Assembly (NCBI RefSeq): GCF_002952215.1
Contig: NZ_CP022600.1
Span: forward strand, 1,798,001 to 1,862,000
Reading direction: 5' to 3'
Origin: Porphyrobacter sp. HT-58-2
Lineage (GTDB): Bacteria > Pseudomonadota > Alphaproteobacteria > Sphingomonadales > Sphingomonadaceae
Length of the DNA: 64,000 bases
Position 1 is the stretch's first letter, and the number at the start of each line of letters is the position of its first letter. The notes under the pieces were generated by a model that ran no database searches, was not told where the DNA came from, and worked only from the letters and a program-made list of their open reading frames with translations. Of this stretch, positions 1 to 9,701 are shown piece after piece. Made by a program: the position numbers and the translations under genes.

Positions 1-1
1 C

Positions 2-715
2 ATCACCGAGGCTGACATGGTCGCGGTGTCCCAGCGCACGGCCCATGTGTCCGGCCTGCCGGTCGCGGGCGAGGGCAGCGCGGGCGGCGACCCCGGGCCG
101 TTCACCGCTTACGGTATCTACCTCGGCATCAAGGCTGCCGTCCGTCACAAACTGGGCAAGGACAATCTTCAGGGAGTCCATGTCGCCGTACAGGGTACCG
201 GCTCCGTCGGCGGCGGTGTTGCCCGGCTGCTGGCGAAGGACGGTGCCAGACTGACGCTGGCCGACATCAATGACAGCCGTGCCGCTGCGCTGGCCGATGC
301 GCTTGGCGGAAAAGCCGTCGCCTCCGATGCGATCATGACGACGGCCTGCGACGTGTTCAGCCCCAATGCGCTGGGCGCTATTCTTGATGATGCGGGTATC
401 GCCGGGCTCGACTGCGCGATTGTGGCGGGCGGGGCGAACAACCAGCTCGCCCGTCCCGAACATGGCGTGACGCTTGCGGCGCGCGGCATTCTCTATGCGC
501 CGGATTATGTCATCAACGCCGGCGGGATCATCTCGGTTGCGACCGAATATCTCGCTCGCCGCGCCGGACGCAGTGGGGACATTGCCGAGGTTGACGCCCT
601 GATTGCGCAAATCCCCGGACGGCTCGAGACGATCTGGCAGGAAAGCGAATCGAGTGGCATTTCCGCAGACGTCGTGGCTGACCGGATGGCGCAGAAGCTG
701 ATCGGTCGCGGCTGA
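2..715 (+). CDS. Glu/Leu/Phe/Val dehydrogenase, C-terminal part (5' end outside window)
   Basis: The reading frame is open from the first bases, so the gene begins upstream and only about 237 C-terminal residues are seen. The segment GPFTAYGIYLGIKAA followed by a Rossmann motif (VQGTGSVGGGVARLL) and the motif DYVINAGGI are characteristic of the Glu/Leu/Phe/Val dehydrogenase family. Members oxidatively deaminate branched-chain or aromatic amino acids with NAD in the cytosol. The substrate pocket lies partly in the missing N-terminal half, so leucine versus phenylalanine or valine cannot be decided. It precedes the cytochrome c maturation genes by about 110 bp and is probably not part of that operon. 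Confidence 0.9.
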   Translation: MTEADMVAVSQRTAHVSGLPVAGEGSAGGDPGPFTAYGIYLGIKAAVRHKLGKDNLQGVHVAVQGTGSVGGGVARLLAKDGARLTLADINDSRAAALADALGGKAVASDAIMTTACDVFSPNALGAILDDAGIAGLDCAIVAGGANNQLARPEHGVTLAARGILYAPDYVINAGGIISVATEYLARRAGRSGDIAEVDALIAQIPGRLETIWQESESSGISADVVADRMAQKLIGRG

Positions 716-827
716 TCGTGTGCGGGTAAAGGCGGACTGTGCGGCGGGAACTATTCCGCCAAGCCGCCATTTGCTCTCTTGTCGGGATCGGGTGTAAGGC
801 TACAAGCCCGGCTGACCGCGAAACATC

Positions 828-1592
828 ATGCACATCTACGCCAACCCCGCCCGTTTTCTCCAGCTTGCCAAGTGGCTCATGCCGCTCCTGTTCTGGAGCG
901 GGCTGGTGCTTTCGCTTGGCGCGGTTGCCTGGGGCCTGCTTATGGTTCCGCCAGACCGGCTGATGGGCGAAACGGTGCGCATCCTGTTCATCCACGTGCC
1001 GGCCGCATGGCTTGGCATGGGGGGCTGGGCGGGGATCGCGATTTCCAGCGCCATGCTGCTGATCTGGAAGCACCCGCTGGCCGCCCTTTCGGCCCGTGCG
1101 ATTGCGGTGCCGGGCATGGTGTTCTGCGCGATCTGTCTTGCCACTGGCTCGATCTGGGGCCGCCCGACCTGGGGCACTTGGTGGGAGTGGGACGGGCGGC
1201 TGACGAGCATGTTGGTACTGCTGTTCCTCTATGCGGGTTACATTGCCCTCACTGAGGCAACGGAGAAGGAAGGCGGTTCGGGAAAGATCGCGGCGATTTT
1301 CGGCCTCGTCGGCGCAGTCAATGTGCCGATCATCAACCGTTCGGTCGTGTGGTGGAATTCGCTCCATCAGCCGCCCAGCATCACCATGGGCAAGAGCGCG
1401 ATAGATGCCGCCTACCTGTGGCCGCTGCTGGTGGCGGTGATCGGCTTCTCGCTGCTGTTCGGCGGGATCGTGCTGATGCGGATGCGCGCGCTGATCGCCG
1501 AAGCGCAGGTCGAGGCGCGGCTGCGGCGGCAGGCGCTCGACGATGACGCGCCGCGTGCGGCGGCCTCCGTTCCGGTGATGGAGCAGGCCTGA
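828..1592 (+). CDS. ccmC: Haem export protein CcmC
   Basis: 254 residues, an inner-membrane protein with about six hydrophobic segments. It carries the tryptophan-rich motif of the haem-handling family (WGTWWEWDGRLTS, about residues 115-127) and the two flanking histidines (His56 and His180) that ligate haem. CcmC loads haem onto CcmE in the periplasm during System I cytochrome c maturation. It is the first ccm gene here: ccmA and ccmB, which usually precede it in alphaproteobacteria, are absent and must lie elsewhere. Its stop overlaps the ccmD start by one base, so the two are translationally coupled. Confidence 0.97.
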   Translation: MHIYANPARFLQLAKWLMPLLFWSGLVLSLGAVAWGLLMVPPDRLMGETVRILFIHVPAAWLGMGGWAGIAISSAMLLIWKHPLAALSARAIAVPGMVFCAICLATGSIWGRPTWGTWWEWDGRLTSMLVLLFLYAGYIALTEATEKEGGSGKIAAIFGLVGAVNVPIINRSVVWWNSLHQPPSITMGKSAIDAAYLWPLLVAVIGFSLLFGGIVLMRMRALIAEAQVEARLRRQALDDDAPRAAASVPVMEQA

Positions 1593-1732
1593 TGCGCGAG
1601 GAATTGAACCAGTGGGATTTCGTGATCCTCGCCTACGGGGTGGGGGTCGTGGCGCTCGTGGTGCTGGCCGTGTGGGCTTGGCGCGCGATGGCGCGGGCCG
1701 AGGCGCGCCGTGACGCGACCCGGCGGCGCTGA
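1592..1732 (+). CDS. ccmD: Haem exporter subunit CcmD
   Basis: A 46-residue ORF beginning in the ccmC stop region (TGATG overlap). It has one transmembrane helix (about residues 10-31, rich in Val, Ala and Leu) followed by a strongly basic tail with repeated Arg-Ala. This size, topology and position between ccmC and ccmE define CcmD, which helps release holo-CcmE from the CcmABC complex. CcmD sequences are poorly conserved, so the call rests on context and architecture. Confidence 0.88.
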   Translation: MREELNQWDFVILAYGVGVVALVVLAVWAWRAMARAEARRDATRRR

Positions 1733-1744
1733 GAAGGAAAACGC

Positions 1745-2206
1745 ATGAAGGCCAAGCATCAACGTCTCGTCCTCGTCGTCATCGCCTTTGCGGCGTTGAT
1801 TGCAGCAGGGCTGATCTTCGTTTGGGCGTCTCGCAATCAGTTGAGCTATTTCTATTACCCCGAAGAAATGGTTTCAAAGCCGCCTGAGGCCGGGCGGGCT
1901 GTACGGCTTGGTGGCATGGTTCAAGAGGGGTCGATTAAGACCGAGCCTGACGGCGTGACTGTTACTTTTGTGGTCACCGGAAAAACTGCGGACACTGTAA
2001 CAGTGCGTTACCGTGGTATTTTGCCCGATCTGTTCGTCGAGAATTCAGGGGTCATTGCCGAGGGCAGCCTTGATGAAAACGGCGTGTTCGTCGCCACCAA
2101 CCTGCTCGCCAAGCATGACGAGAATTACGTGCCCAAGGAGCTTGAAGGCATGGGCACGCAGCAGGCAGCCAAAATCGCCGAAGAAACCACGGTCGGGCTG
2201 AACTAG
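1745..2206 (+). CDS. ccmE: Haem chaperone CcmE
   Basis: 153 residues with an N-terminal signal anchor (residues 8-28) and a periplasmic beta-barrel domain. The haem-binding signature LAKHDENYVP is present: His124 would bind a haem vinyl group covalently and Tyr128 would ligate the iron. CcmE receives haem from CcmC and passes it to CcmF. Base composition is locally less GC-rich than its neighbours, but the protein is intact. It lies 12 bp after ccmD and 26 bp before ccmF. Confidence 0.97.
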   Translation: MKAKHQRLVLVVIAFAALIAAGLIFVWASRNQLSYFYYPEEMVSKPPEAGRAVRLGGMVQEGSIKTEPDGVTVTFVVTGKTADTVTVRYRGILPDLFVENSGVIAEGSLDENGVFVATNLLAKHDENYVPKELEGMGTQQAAKIAEETTVGLN

Positions 2207-2232
2207 GATCGTAACGGGGTGAGGGCCAGACA

Positions 2233-4221
2233 ATGATTGCCGAAATCGGATTGGCCGCCCTGTGGCTCGCCGCCGCGCTGGCGGTGTTGCAGATGGTCTC
2301 GGGCGGTTTTGCCCTGCGCTCCGCCGATGGCGCGCCCAATCCGCTCGCGATCTATGCCCGCCCCGCCGCGGTGGTGCAGGCGGTGCTGGCAGTGCTGGCC
2401 TTCCTGATGCTGCTGTGGGCTTTCGCGATCACCGATCTTTCGATCAAGCTGGTCGCCACCAATTCGCACTCGATGAAGCCACTGATCTACAAGCTCACCG
2501 GCACCTGGGGCAACCACGAGGGCTCGATGCTGCTGTGGGTCGGTGTGCTGGCGGCCTCGGGCGGCTTGCTCGCCGGGTTCGAAAAGCGCCTGCCGGAACG
2601 CACCATGGGCGCGACACTGGCGGTGCAGGGCTTTGTCGCGCTGGGGTTCTATGCCTTCCTGCTGCTGTCCTCCAACCCGTTCGAGCGGTTGCCGGTGCCG
2701 GCAGCGGAGGGAACAGGCCTCAATCCGCTGTTGCAGGACATCGGCCTCGCGATCCATCCGCCCACCCTTTACGCCGGCTATGTCGGGCTTTCCGTGGCCT
2801 TCAGCCTTGCAATGGGCGCGCTGCTGACGCGTGAGGTCAATCCGGCCTTTGCCCGCGTCATGCGCCCATGGGTGCTGGGCGCGTGGGTGCTGCTGACCTT
2901 TGGCATCACGGCGGGTTCCTATTGGGCCTATTACGAGCTTGGCTGGGGCGGCTGGTGGTTCTGGGACCCGGTCGAGAACGCATCGCTGATGCCATGGCTC
3001 GCCGCGACTGCGCTGATGCATTCGGTCAGCGTGCTGGCGGCGCGCGATGCGCTGCGCACCTGGACTATCATGCTCGGCGTGCTGGCGTTCTCGATGTCGA
3101 TGCTTGGCACATTCCTTGTCCGCTCGGGCGTACTGACAAGCGTCCACGCCTTTGCGGTCGATCCTGAGCGCGGGGCCTTCATTCTTGGCTTGCTGGGCCT
3201 CTACATCGGGGGCGCCTTCGCGATCTTCGCTCTGCGCGCGGGCGCTGTCGCCGAAGGCAAGCGGTTTTCCGCCACCAGCCGCGAAGGCGCGCTGGTGTTC
3301 AACAACGTCATGCTATCGGCGATCCTTGCCATTGTGCTGCTTGGCACGCTTTACCCGCTGCTGACCGAGGCCTTCGACGTACGCGTCAGCGTCGGCCCGC
3401 CCTATTTCAACCCGGCATCGGCGATCTTTGCGGTGCCGATGTTTCTCGTGATGGCGGTCGGCCCGCTGCTGCGCTGGAAGGATGACAAGCCCGCGCGGCT
3501 CCAGTTTGAACTCGCGCTGATCGCCGCGCTGCTGATCGGCAGCATCGCGCTGGTGAGCTTTTTCGGCCAGTTTGCCTTACTGCCGCTGCTTGGGTTGGGC
3601 CTGGCGGCGGCCTTGGGCGTTGCCGCTTTCCTGCCTCTGCGCGGTCGCAACATCCGGCGCGTGCCGGTGGCGACATGGGGCATGGTCTTGGCCCATTTCG
3701 GTGTCGCGGTTTCGCTGTTCGGCATGGCCTGCGAAAGTGCCTTCACCCAGGAACGCCTTGCCGCGGTCGCGCCCGGCGGCACCGAACAGGTGGGTGATTT
3801 CGCAGTGACGCTGGAAAGCGTGACTCCGGTGGCCGGCCCCAACTGGACCGCGATCGAGGCCCGGCTTGCTGTCAGCGAGAATGGCGGCGCTCCGGTAATC
3901 CTCACCCCGCAGGCACGCAATTTCTGGTCGCCGCCACAGTCCACCAGCGAAAGCGCGCTGCTGACCCGCTGGGACGGTCAGCTTTATGCTGTGCTCGGCC
4001 AGCAGGCTGAAGATGGGCGCTGGCAGATCCGGGTGTGGTGGAAACCGTTTGTGACCTTCATCTGGTACGGCGGACTGTTGATCGCCCTTGGCGGCATTCT
4101 GTCGATTGCGGGCCGTGTGCGGGTTGATGTGAGGCGCCGTCACGCCGCCGCCAAGGGGGCTGAGCGCCGCGCCGATCTTGAGGCGCTGGGCGCTGGCCCG
4201 GTTCCGGCCGCGGCGGAGTAG
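2233..4221 (+). CDS. ccmF: Cytochrome c haem lyase subunit CcmF
   Basis: 662 residues, full length, a polytopic inner-membrane protein with about 15 hydrophobic segments and a periplasmic C-terminal domain. The haem-handling motif WGGWWFWDPVENAS lies near residues 238-251. CcmF ligates haem from holo-CcmE onto the CXXCH motif of apocytochromes with CcmH and CcmI. It is followed after 7 bp by ccmG. Confidence 0.97.
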   Translation: MIAEIGLAALWLAAALAVLQMVSGGFALRSADGAPNPLAIYARPAAVVQAVLAVLAFLMLLWAFAITDLSIKLVATNSHSMKPLIYKLTGTWGNHEGSMLLWVGVLAASGGLLAGFEKRLPERTMGATLAVQGFVALGFYAFLLLSSNPFERLPVPAAEGTGLNPLLQDIGLAIHPPTLYAGYVGLSVAFSLAMGALLTREVNPAFARVMRPWVLGAWVLLTFGITAGSYWAYYELGWGGWWFWDPVENASLMPWLAATALMHSVSVLAARDALRTWTIMLGVLAFSMSMLGTFLVRSGVLTSVHAFAVDPERGAFILGLLGLYIGGAFAIFALRAGAVAEGKRFSATSREGALVFNNVMLSAILAIVLLGTLYPLLTEAFDVRVSVGPPYFNPASAIFAVPMFLVMAVGPLLRWKDDKPARLQFELALIAALLIGSIALVSFFGQFALLPLLGLGLAAALGVAAFLPLRGRNIRRVPVATWGMVLAHFGVAVSLFGMACESAFTQERLAAVAPGGTEQVGDFAVTLESVTPVAGPNWTAIEARLAVSENGGAPVILTPQARNFWSPPQSTSESALLTRWDGQLYAVLGQQAEDGRWQIRVWWKPFVTFIWYGGLLIALGGILSIAGRVRVDVRRRHAAAKGAERRADLEALGAGPVPAAAE

Positions 4222-4228
4222 GTCTGCC

Positions 4229-4759
4229 ATGTCGAACCGTTTGTTTCTGTGGGTGCCGCTCGCCCTGTTCGCCTTTTTCGCTGGGCTGGCAGGCTATATG
4301 CTGACGCAGGAGAAGGATCAGTTCGTCGAAAGCGCGATGATCGGGCAGAGCTTGCCGGACTTTGCGCTCGATCCGGCATTCGGCGGACTGCCGGGGGCTT
4401 CGAAGGCGGATTTTATCGGTGACAAGCCCCGCCTGCTCAACATCTGGGCAAGCTGGTGCCTGCCTTGCATTGCTGAGGCTCCGCAGCTCGAGACGCTGAA
4501 GGAACAGGGCGTCGAGATCATCGGTATCGCCATTCGTGACCGCCCGGCTGATGTCGCGCGCTTTCTGGAACGCCATGGCAATCCTTACACCCGCATCGGT
4601 TCTGACCGCATTTCCGAGGTGCAGCTTGCAATCGGCTCGTCGGGTGTGCCGGAGACCTTCGTGATCGATGCCAATGGCGTGATCCGCTATCAGCATATCG
4701 GCGATATCCGCGAAGCTGATGTGGCAAAGCTGATCGCCGAACTGGAGAAGGCGCAATGA
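4229..4759 (+). CDS. ccmG: Periplasmic thiol:disulfide oxidoreductase CcmG/DsbE
   Basis: 176 residues starting at the ATG eight bases after the ccmF stop; an in-frame upstream extension lies inside ccmF and was not used. There is one N-terminal membrane anchor (residues 5-24), then a thioredoxin fold with the active site WASWCLPC (Cys77 and Cys80). CcmG keeps the cysteines of apocytochrome haem-binding motifs reduced, drawing electrons from CcdA/DsbD. It overlaps ccmH by four bases (ATGA). Confidence 0.95.
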   Translation: MSNRLFLWVPLALFAFFAGLAGYMLTQEKDQFVESAMIGQSLPDFALDPAFGGLPGASKADFIGDKPRLLNIWASWCLPCIAEAPQLETLKEQGVEIIGIAIRDRPADVARFLERHGNPYTRIGSDRISEVQLAIGSSGVPETFVIDANGVIRYQHIGDIREADVAKLIAELEKAQ

Positions 4760-5184
4760 TCCGGGCTGCTCTTGCTGCGCTGCTGGCTCTGCTTGCGCTG
4801 CCCGCGCTGGCGCAGGACACCATGCCGCCTGCGCCCTATGCCTATAATCAGCTCTCCGATCCGAAGCTGGAGGCCGAGGCGACGGCGCTGATGCACACCC
4901 TGCGCTGTCTCAAGTGCCAGTCGCAGTCGATTGCCGACAGCGACGCGCCGATGGCTGGCGACATGCGCCATCAGGTGCGCAGCCGCATTCTCGCTGGCGA
5001 AAGCCCGGAGCAGATTCGTGCCTGGTTGATCGCACGGTATGGCGATTACGTGAGCTACAATCCCACCGTCAGCTCAACCACATGGCCGCTGTTCGCTGTG
5101 CCTTTGCTGGTAATCCTGCTCGTGGCGGGCGTGCTGCTGCGGCGGCTGGGCAAACGTCGCGATGACGCGGGGGATGTGGCATGA
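4756..5184 (+). CDS. ccmH: Cytochrome c maturation protein CcmH (CcmH/CycL N-terminal type)
   Basis: 142 residues: a signal peptide ending near ALAQ20, a small periplasmic helical domain with the redox motif LRCLKCQ (Cys51 and Cys54), and a C-terminal transmembrane helix (about 109-130). It is the short form that works with separate CcmI. CcmH resolves the disulfide of apocytochromes or of CcmG before haem attachment. Start and stop overlap neighbouring ccm genes by four bases on both sides. Confidence 0.95.
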   Translation: MIRAALAALLALLALPALAQDTMPPAPYAYNQLSDPKLEAEATALMHTLRCLKCQSQSIADSDAPMAGDMRHQVRSRILAGESPEQIRAWLIARYGDYVSYNPTVSSTTWPLFAVPLLVILLVAGVLLRRLGKRRDDAGDVA

Positions 5185-5828
5185 TCGAAGGCTGGATGGC
5201 GGTTTCGGCGCTCGCGCTGACGGCATTTGCCTTTGCGGTGCTGGCGCTGAAGCTCCCGCGCGAAGGGTTGACGATGTTCGGCGCGGCGCTTGTTTTCGGT
5301 CTTGCAGGCTATGCCTGGCAGGGCTCTCCCGCGCAGCCTTCCGCGCCGCGCCCCCCGGTCGCTGCTGCCGGTGAGCAAGGCGAGGCAATGGTTGAAGGCC
5401 GCGCTGCCTTGTTCGAGCGCACCACGCCGCCCGCCGATTATCTTGTGACCTCCGATGCCTTCGCCCGGCGCGGCCAGTTCGCCGACGCGGCGGCGCTGTT
5501 GCAGAAAGGGCTGAGAGACAATCCGCGCGACCTGGAAGGCTGGCTTGCGCTGGGGATGGCGCTGGTGGGCCATGCCGATGGTTTTGTCACGCCTGCCGCA
5601 GTGCAGGCCTTTGGCCGCGCCAAGGCAATTGATCCATCCCATCCCGGGGCGGAATACTTCCTCGGCTTTGCCTATCTGCAAAGCGGCGAGGTTGTCGCGG
5701 CGCGCAATGTCTGGGCAGGGTTGGTCGAAAACTCCCCGCCCGATGCGCCATGGCGCGAGGGGCTGGCAGCCGAAGTTGCCAGGCTTGACGACATGATTGC
5801 GCGCGCGCCGATGTTGCAGGGCCGGTAA
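5181..5828 (+). CDS. ccmI: Cytochrome c maturation TPR protein CcmI
   Basis: 215 residues with two N-terminal hydrophobic helices (about 6-24 and 33-48) and a C-terminal region of tetratricopeptide-like repeats (for example DAAALLQKGLRDNPRDLEGW and AFGRAKAIDPSHPGAEYF). CcmI chaperones apocytochrome c to the CcmFH lyase. It is shorter than the roughly 400-residue enterobacterial fusion form, consistent with a separate CcmH. It ends the ccm operon; the next 128 bp hold no gene. Confidence 0.9.
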   Translation: MIEGWMAVSALALTAFAFAVLALKLPREGLTMFGAALVFGLAGYAWQGSPAQPSAPRPPVAAAGEQGEAMVEGRAALFERTTPPADYLVTSDAFARRGQFADAAALLQKGLRDNPRDLEGWLALGMALVGHADGFVTPAAVQAFGRAKAIDPSHPGAEYFLGFAYLQSGEVVAARNVWAGLVENSPPDAPWREGLAAEVARLDDMIARAPMLQGR

Positions 5829-5956
5829 CTGCGAAGCGCCGCTGTCACAGCGATGTTGCAGGTGCGAAAGCAGAGTGCTAGGCGCGCCGCCTTGCGGTTC
5901 TGAGTCGTTCAGGCCGGCATGGGCAGTACCGGGGGGATACGGGAAATCCGATTGAC

Positions 5957-7912
5957 ATGAGCACGTCAGCTTCCTCCTCCGCATTGCCCGCCGCTGGCGC
6001 TGAAACCGCCGGGCACAGCCACGGCCACGGCGCCTCGACCCTGACGCTCGCAGTCGGCGCGGTTGGCGTTGTGTTTGGCGACATCGGCACCAGCCCGCTC
6101 TACGCCTTCCGCGAAACCTTTGCCTCGCACCACGGTGCGCCGGGCATCTCCCCTGACGCCGCGCATATCCACGGGGTGCTGAGCCTCGTGTTCTGGTCGA
6201 TGATGATGGTGGTGACAGTCAAATACGTCCTCACCATCACCCGCGCCGACAACAAGGGCGAGGGCGGGAGCCTCGCGCTGCTGGCGCTGATCCGCCGCGC
6301 CTCCGACAGCGCCGGGTGGACCGCCCCGCTGGTGCTGCTGGGCGTGTTCGCCACCGCGCTGTTCTATGGCGACAGCATGATCACTCCGGCGATCTCGGTG
6401 CTCTCCGCCACCGAGGGCCTGCAATATATCGTCCCCGGTTTCGAGCCGTGGATCGTCCCCACCGCCATCGCCATTCTGGTCTGCCTGTTCGCGCTGCAAT
6501 CGCGCGGGACCGAGAAGGTGGGCAAGCTGTTCGGGCCGATCATGCTGACCTATTTCGGCATGCTGGCGACGCTAGGCGTCATGCACCTCAGCGCCAATCC
6601 CTCGATCATCCTCGAGACGATCAACCCGGCAAACGCGCTCAATTTCTTCATCACTGACGGATTCGTGGCCTTCATCGCGCTGGGCAGCGTGGTGCTGGCC
6701 GTGACCGGGGCCGAGGCGCTCTATGCCGACATGGGGCATTTCGGGAGGAAGCCGATCGGGATTTCGTGGCTGACCTTTGTCTTCCCGGCGCTGATGCTCA
6801 ATTACATGGGGCAGGGCGCGCTGGTTCTGTCGCAGACCTCGCCTGAGGCGGCTGCGGCGCTGATCAAGGATCCCTTCTTCCTGATGATCCCCGATATCGT
6901 GCGGGTGCCGGTGATCATCCTGGCGCTGCTCGCCACGATCATCGCCAGCCAGGCGGTGATCTCGGGCGCGTTCAGCCTGACCCAGCAAGCGATCCAGCTG
7001 GGCTTCATCCCGCGCATGGAGATCCATCACACCAGCGCGACCGCCGCAGGGCAGATCTATATTCCGGCGATCAACTGGGGCCTGATGGTGATGGTGATCC
7101 TGCTGGTGCTGTTCTTCCAGTCGTCCAGCAATCTTGCCGCCGCCTACGGGATCGCGGTGACGGGCGCGATGTTCATCGACACCCTGCTGCTTGCCGCGGT
7201 GTTGACGGCGCTGTGGCGCTGGCCGCTGTGGAAGGCGCTGCCGCTGGTGGCGGTGTTCCTGATCGTCGATGTCGCCTATTTCGGCGCGAACCTCATCAAG
7301 GTGCCGCAGGGCGGGTGGGTGCCGCTGGCCATCGGCTTCGTCATCTTCACCCTGCTCACCACCTGGGCGCGCGGGCGCAAGCTGATGCGCGAACGCATGA
7401 GCGAGAGTGCGCTACCGCTCGAAATCTTCGCCAAGTCGGCCAAGAATTCCGCGCTGCGCGTTCCCGGCACGGCGATCTTCATGGCATCGAGCACCGCCGG
7501 GGTGCCGAGCGCACTGTTGCACAATATCAAGCACAACAAGGTGCTGCACGAACGCGTTGTGATCCTCACCATCGCGATTGCCGATGTACCCTATGTGGAT
7601 CCCGATACACGCTGCGAGATGACCGATCTGGGTGACGGCTTCTACCGCGCGGTGCTGCATTACGGCTTCATGGAAGAAACCGACGTGCCGCTGGGGCTCA
7701 AGAAGATGGAGCGCTGCGGCGGCACCTTCGACATGATGCACACCAGCTTCTTCCTCTCGCGCCAGACCCTGCTGCCGTCCGAGAAACCGGCGATGCCGCT
7801 GTGGCGCGAGAAGATCTTCGCCTGGCTCCTGCGCAATTCGGCAAGCGCGATGGACTTCTTCAAGCTGCCCACCAACCGCGTGGTGGAGCTGGGCAGCCAG
7901 GTGGAGATTTGA
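5957..7912 (+). CDS. kup: Low-affinity potassium transporter Kup
   Basis: 651 residues, the usual Kup length, with about 12 transmembrane segments in the first 450 residues and a soluble C-terminal domain. The signature [17 protein letters not shown] near residues 37-53 and [14 protein letters not shown] near residue 137 are diagnostic. Kup takes up K+ with protons across the inner membrane. The N-terminus has a His/Gly-rich stretch (GHSHGHG). The gene stands alone between the ccm operon and the convergent yciB gene. Confidence 0.97.
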   Translation: MSTSASSSALPAAGAETAGHSHGHGASTLTLAVGAVGVVFGDIGTSPLYAFRETFASHHGAPGISPDAAHIHGVLSLVFWSMMMVVTVKYVLTITRADNKGEGGSLALLALIRRASDSAGWTAPLVLLGVFATALFYGDSMITPAISVLSATEGLQYIVPGFEPWIVPTAIAILVCLFALQSRGTEKVGKLFGPIMLTYFGMLATLGVMHLSANPSIILETINPANALNFFITDGFVAFIALGSVVLAVTGAEALYADMGHFGRKPIGISWLTFVFPALMLNYMGQGALVLSQTSPEAAAALIKDPFFLMIPDIVRVPVIILALLATIIASQAVISGAFSLTQQAIQLGFIPRMEIHHTSATAAGQIYIPAINWGLMVMVILLVLFFQSSSNLAAAYGIAVTGAMFIDTLLLAAVLTALWRWPLWKALPLVAVFLIVDVAYFGANLIKVPQGGWVPLAIGFVIFTLLTTWARGRKLMRERMSESALPLEIFAKSAKNSALRVPGTAIFMASSTAGVPSALLHNIKHNKVLHERVVILTIAIADVPYVDPDTRCEMTDLGDGFYRAVLHYGFMEETDVPLGLKKMERCGGTFDMMHTSFFLSRQTLLPSEKPAMPLWREKIFAWLLRNSASAMDFFKLPTNRVVELGSQVEI

Positions 7913-7933
7913 TCGTCCGGCAATCCGCTTGAC

Positions 7934-7982
7934 AAACTTGACACCCTGTCAAGTTTGGCGATGGCAATATTATACCTATAAT
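7934..7982 (+). promoter_or_regulatory. Orphan promoter-like site with a perfect 10-bp inverted repeat
   Basis: AAACTTGACA, CCC, TGTCAAGTTT (7934-7956) is a perfect inverted repeat. It overlaps the -35 position of a consensus -10 box TATAAT at 7977-7982 (TTGGCG, 16-bp spacer). It lies between the convergent kup and yciB genes, where no promoter is expected, and no plausible protein begins downstream before yciB ends at 8128. A hairpin GGAGCG/CGCTCC lies near 8085-8115. A repressed small RNA is one reading; a factor-independent end of kup is another, although there is no T-tract. Confidence 0.4.
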
Positions 7983-8127
7983 TCAATCACCTGCCCGCCA
8001 TATGTCGGGAGGTTGACATTGGGGGCGGGGTGGCATTTCCCCGCACAGACCGGACAATCGGAAAGAGCTGAAGCCATTCTGACGGAGCGGCGGAGAGTAG
8101 GAAAGCGGCGCTCCGGCCTTGCCCATA

Positions 8128-8778
8128 TCAGGCGGTCGGCGGCTCGTCCTTGAGCGGCTCGTCGCGCTCCTCGAAGCTGAGGCCGTGCTTCAGCAGCATC
8201 GGAATCTGGCTGAAGGTGAACAGGAAGGTCAGCGGCAGGAACACCCAGATCTTGGCCCACAGCCAGCTTTCGAACGAAAGCTGCGCGCGCAGGACTTCGT
8301 TGAGCGCAGCCAGCATGAGGAAGAACACCCCCCAGTTGCGCGAAAGCTTGCGCCAGCCCAGATCCGAAAGCCCCTCGAAAGCCGCTTCAAGCAGGATCTT
8401 GAGCAGGGCCTTGCCCGCAAAGAACCCGCCCAGCAACACCACGCCGAATCCGGCATAGATGATCGTGGGCTTCAGCTGCACGAAGGTCGGATCACCGAAG
8501 AAAATCGTGAGCCCCCCGAAACCCACGATCAGCGCGGTCGAAAACCACAGCATCGGGGAGACCTTGCCCAGCAGCCATTTGGACGCCAGCAGCGCAATCA
8601 CCGCCGCGACCATGAAGGCGCCGGTCCCATAAATGATCGCAATCAGTTCTGCCCCCGGACTGGTCTCCTCAGGCGACATCCAGCGATAGACGGCCAGAAA
8701 CACCAGCAGCGGGCCGTAATCGACCGCGACGTTGAGCCAGCTGGAAGCGGCTTTCTTGCCCTCGGTCTCGCTCATCAT
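8128..8778 (-). CDS. yciB: Inner-membrane septation protein A (YciB/IspZ family)
   Basis: 216 residues with five to six transmembrane segments and family hallmarks such as DYGPLLVFLAVY, KPTIIYAGFG, NWGVFFLMLAALNEVL and WLWAKIWVFLPLTFLFTFSQIPML. The family (IspZ/YciB) is needed for normal septation and envelope integrity, with an unknown biochemical role. It overlaps the ftsY stop by four bases, so it is coupled to ftsY. A start at either of two adjacent ATG codons (8778 or 8775) is possible. Confidence 0.93.
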   Translation of the reverse strand: MMSETEGKKAASSWLNVAVDYGPLLVFLAVYRWMSPEETSPGAELIAIIYGTGAFMVAAVIALLASKWLLGKVSPMLWFSTALIVGFGGLTIFFGDPTFVQLKPTIIYAGFGVVLLGGFFAGKALLKILLEAAFEGLSDLGWRKLSRNWGVFFLMLAALNEVLRAQLSFESWLWAKIWVFLPLTFLFTFSQIPMLLKHGLSFEERDEPLKDEPPTA

Positions 8779-9701
8779 GCCACCCCGGCAATCACGCGGG
8801 CGACCAGATCGGGGTCGAACGGGCGCAGGTCTTCCATCTTCTCGCCAACGCCGATGGCGTGGATGGGGAGGCCATATTGCTCCGCCGCTGCCACCAGCAC
8901 CCCGCCGCGCGCCGTGCCGTCCAGCTTGGTCATGATCAGGCCGGTGACGCCCGCGACTTCCTTGAACACGTCGATCTGCGACAGCGCGTTCTGGCCGTTG
9001 GTGGCATCGAGCACCAGCACCACGTCATGCGGGGCTTCGGGATTGATGCGGCCGAGGACGCGGCGGATCTTCGCCAGTTCCTCCATCAGCTCTTTCTTGT
9101 TCTGCAAGCGGCCTGCGGTGTCGACGATCAGCGCGTCGATCCCGGTGTCGGTGGCCTGCTTCACGGCATCGAACACGATTGCCGCCGGATCGCCGCCTTC
9201 CGGCCCGCGCACGATATCGACCCCGATGCGGCCCGCCCACGTCGCCAGCTGGCCGATGGCCGCGGCGCGGAAGGTGTCGCCCGCCGCCAGCAGCACGCCG
9301 TAATCATCCTCCTGAAACAGGTGGGCGAGCTTGGCGATGGTGGTGGTCTTGCCTGAGCCGTTGACGCCGATCACCAGGATCACCTGCGGTCGCGGGAAGG
9401 CCGTGATTTCAAGCGGCTTGGCGACCGGGCGCAGGATCGCGGCGATCTCTTCCGCGACTGCTTCCTTCAACTCGCGGGTGGTGATCTCCAGCCCGAAGCG
9501 CTTCTCGGCCAGGCGTGCGCGGATGCGGGCAGCGGCCGACGGCCCGAGATCGGAGAGGATCAGCGCATCTTCGACCTCGTCGAGCGTCGCATCGTCAAGT
9601 TTTGCCGTCCCGCCGCCGCTTCCGGGCAGGTTGGCGGCGAGCCGTTCCGAGGTCTTGGCGAACCCGCCGAACAGGCGCTGGGTCCAGCTGGTTTCACTCA
9701 T
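8775..9701 (-). CDS. ftsY: Signal recognition particle receptor FtsY
   Basis: 308 residues: a short N domain, then the G domain with P-loop GVNGSGKTTT (112-121), DTAGR, and TKLDGTARGG, all typical of SRP GTPases. FtsY docks ribosome-nascent chain-SRP complexes at the membrane. The acidic A domain seen in enterobacteria is largely absent, as in other alphaproteobacteria. The gene overlaps mtaB upstream and yciB downstream by four bases each, forming a tight dapF-mtaB-ftsY-yciB operon. Confidence 0.97.
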   Translation of the reverse strand: MSETSWTQRLFGGFAKTSERLAANLPGSGGGTAKLDDATLDEVEDALILSDLGPSAAARIRARLAEKRFGLEITTRELKEAVAEEIAAILRPVAKPLEITAFPRPQVILVIGVNGSGKTTTIAKLAHLFQEDDYGVLLAAGDTFRAAAIGQLATWAGRIGVDIVRGPEGGDPAAIVFDAVKQATDTGIDALIVDTAGRLQNKKELMEELAKIRRVLGRINPEAPHDVVLVLDATNGQNALSQIDVFKEVAGVTGLIMTKLDGTARGGVLVAAAEQYGLPIHAIGVGEKMEDLRPFDPDLVARVIAGVA

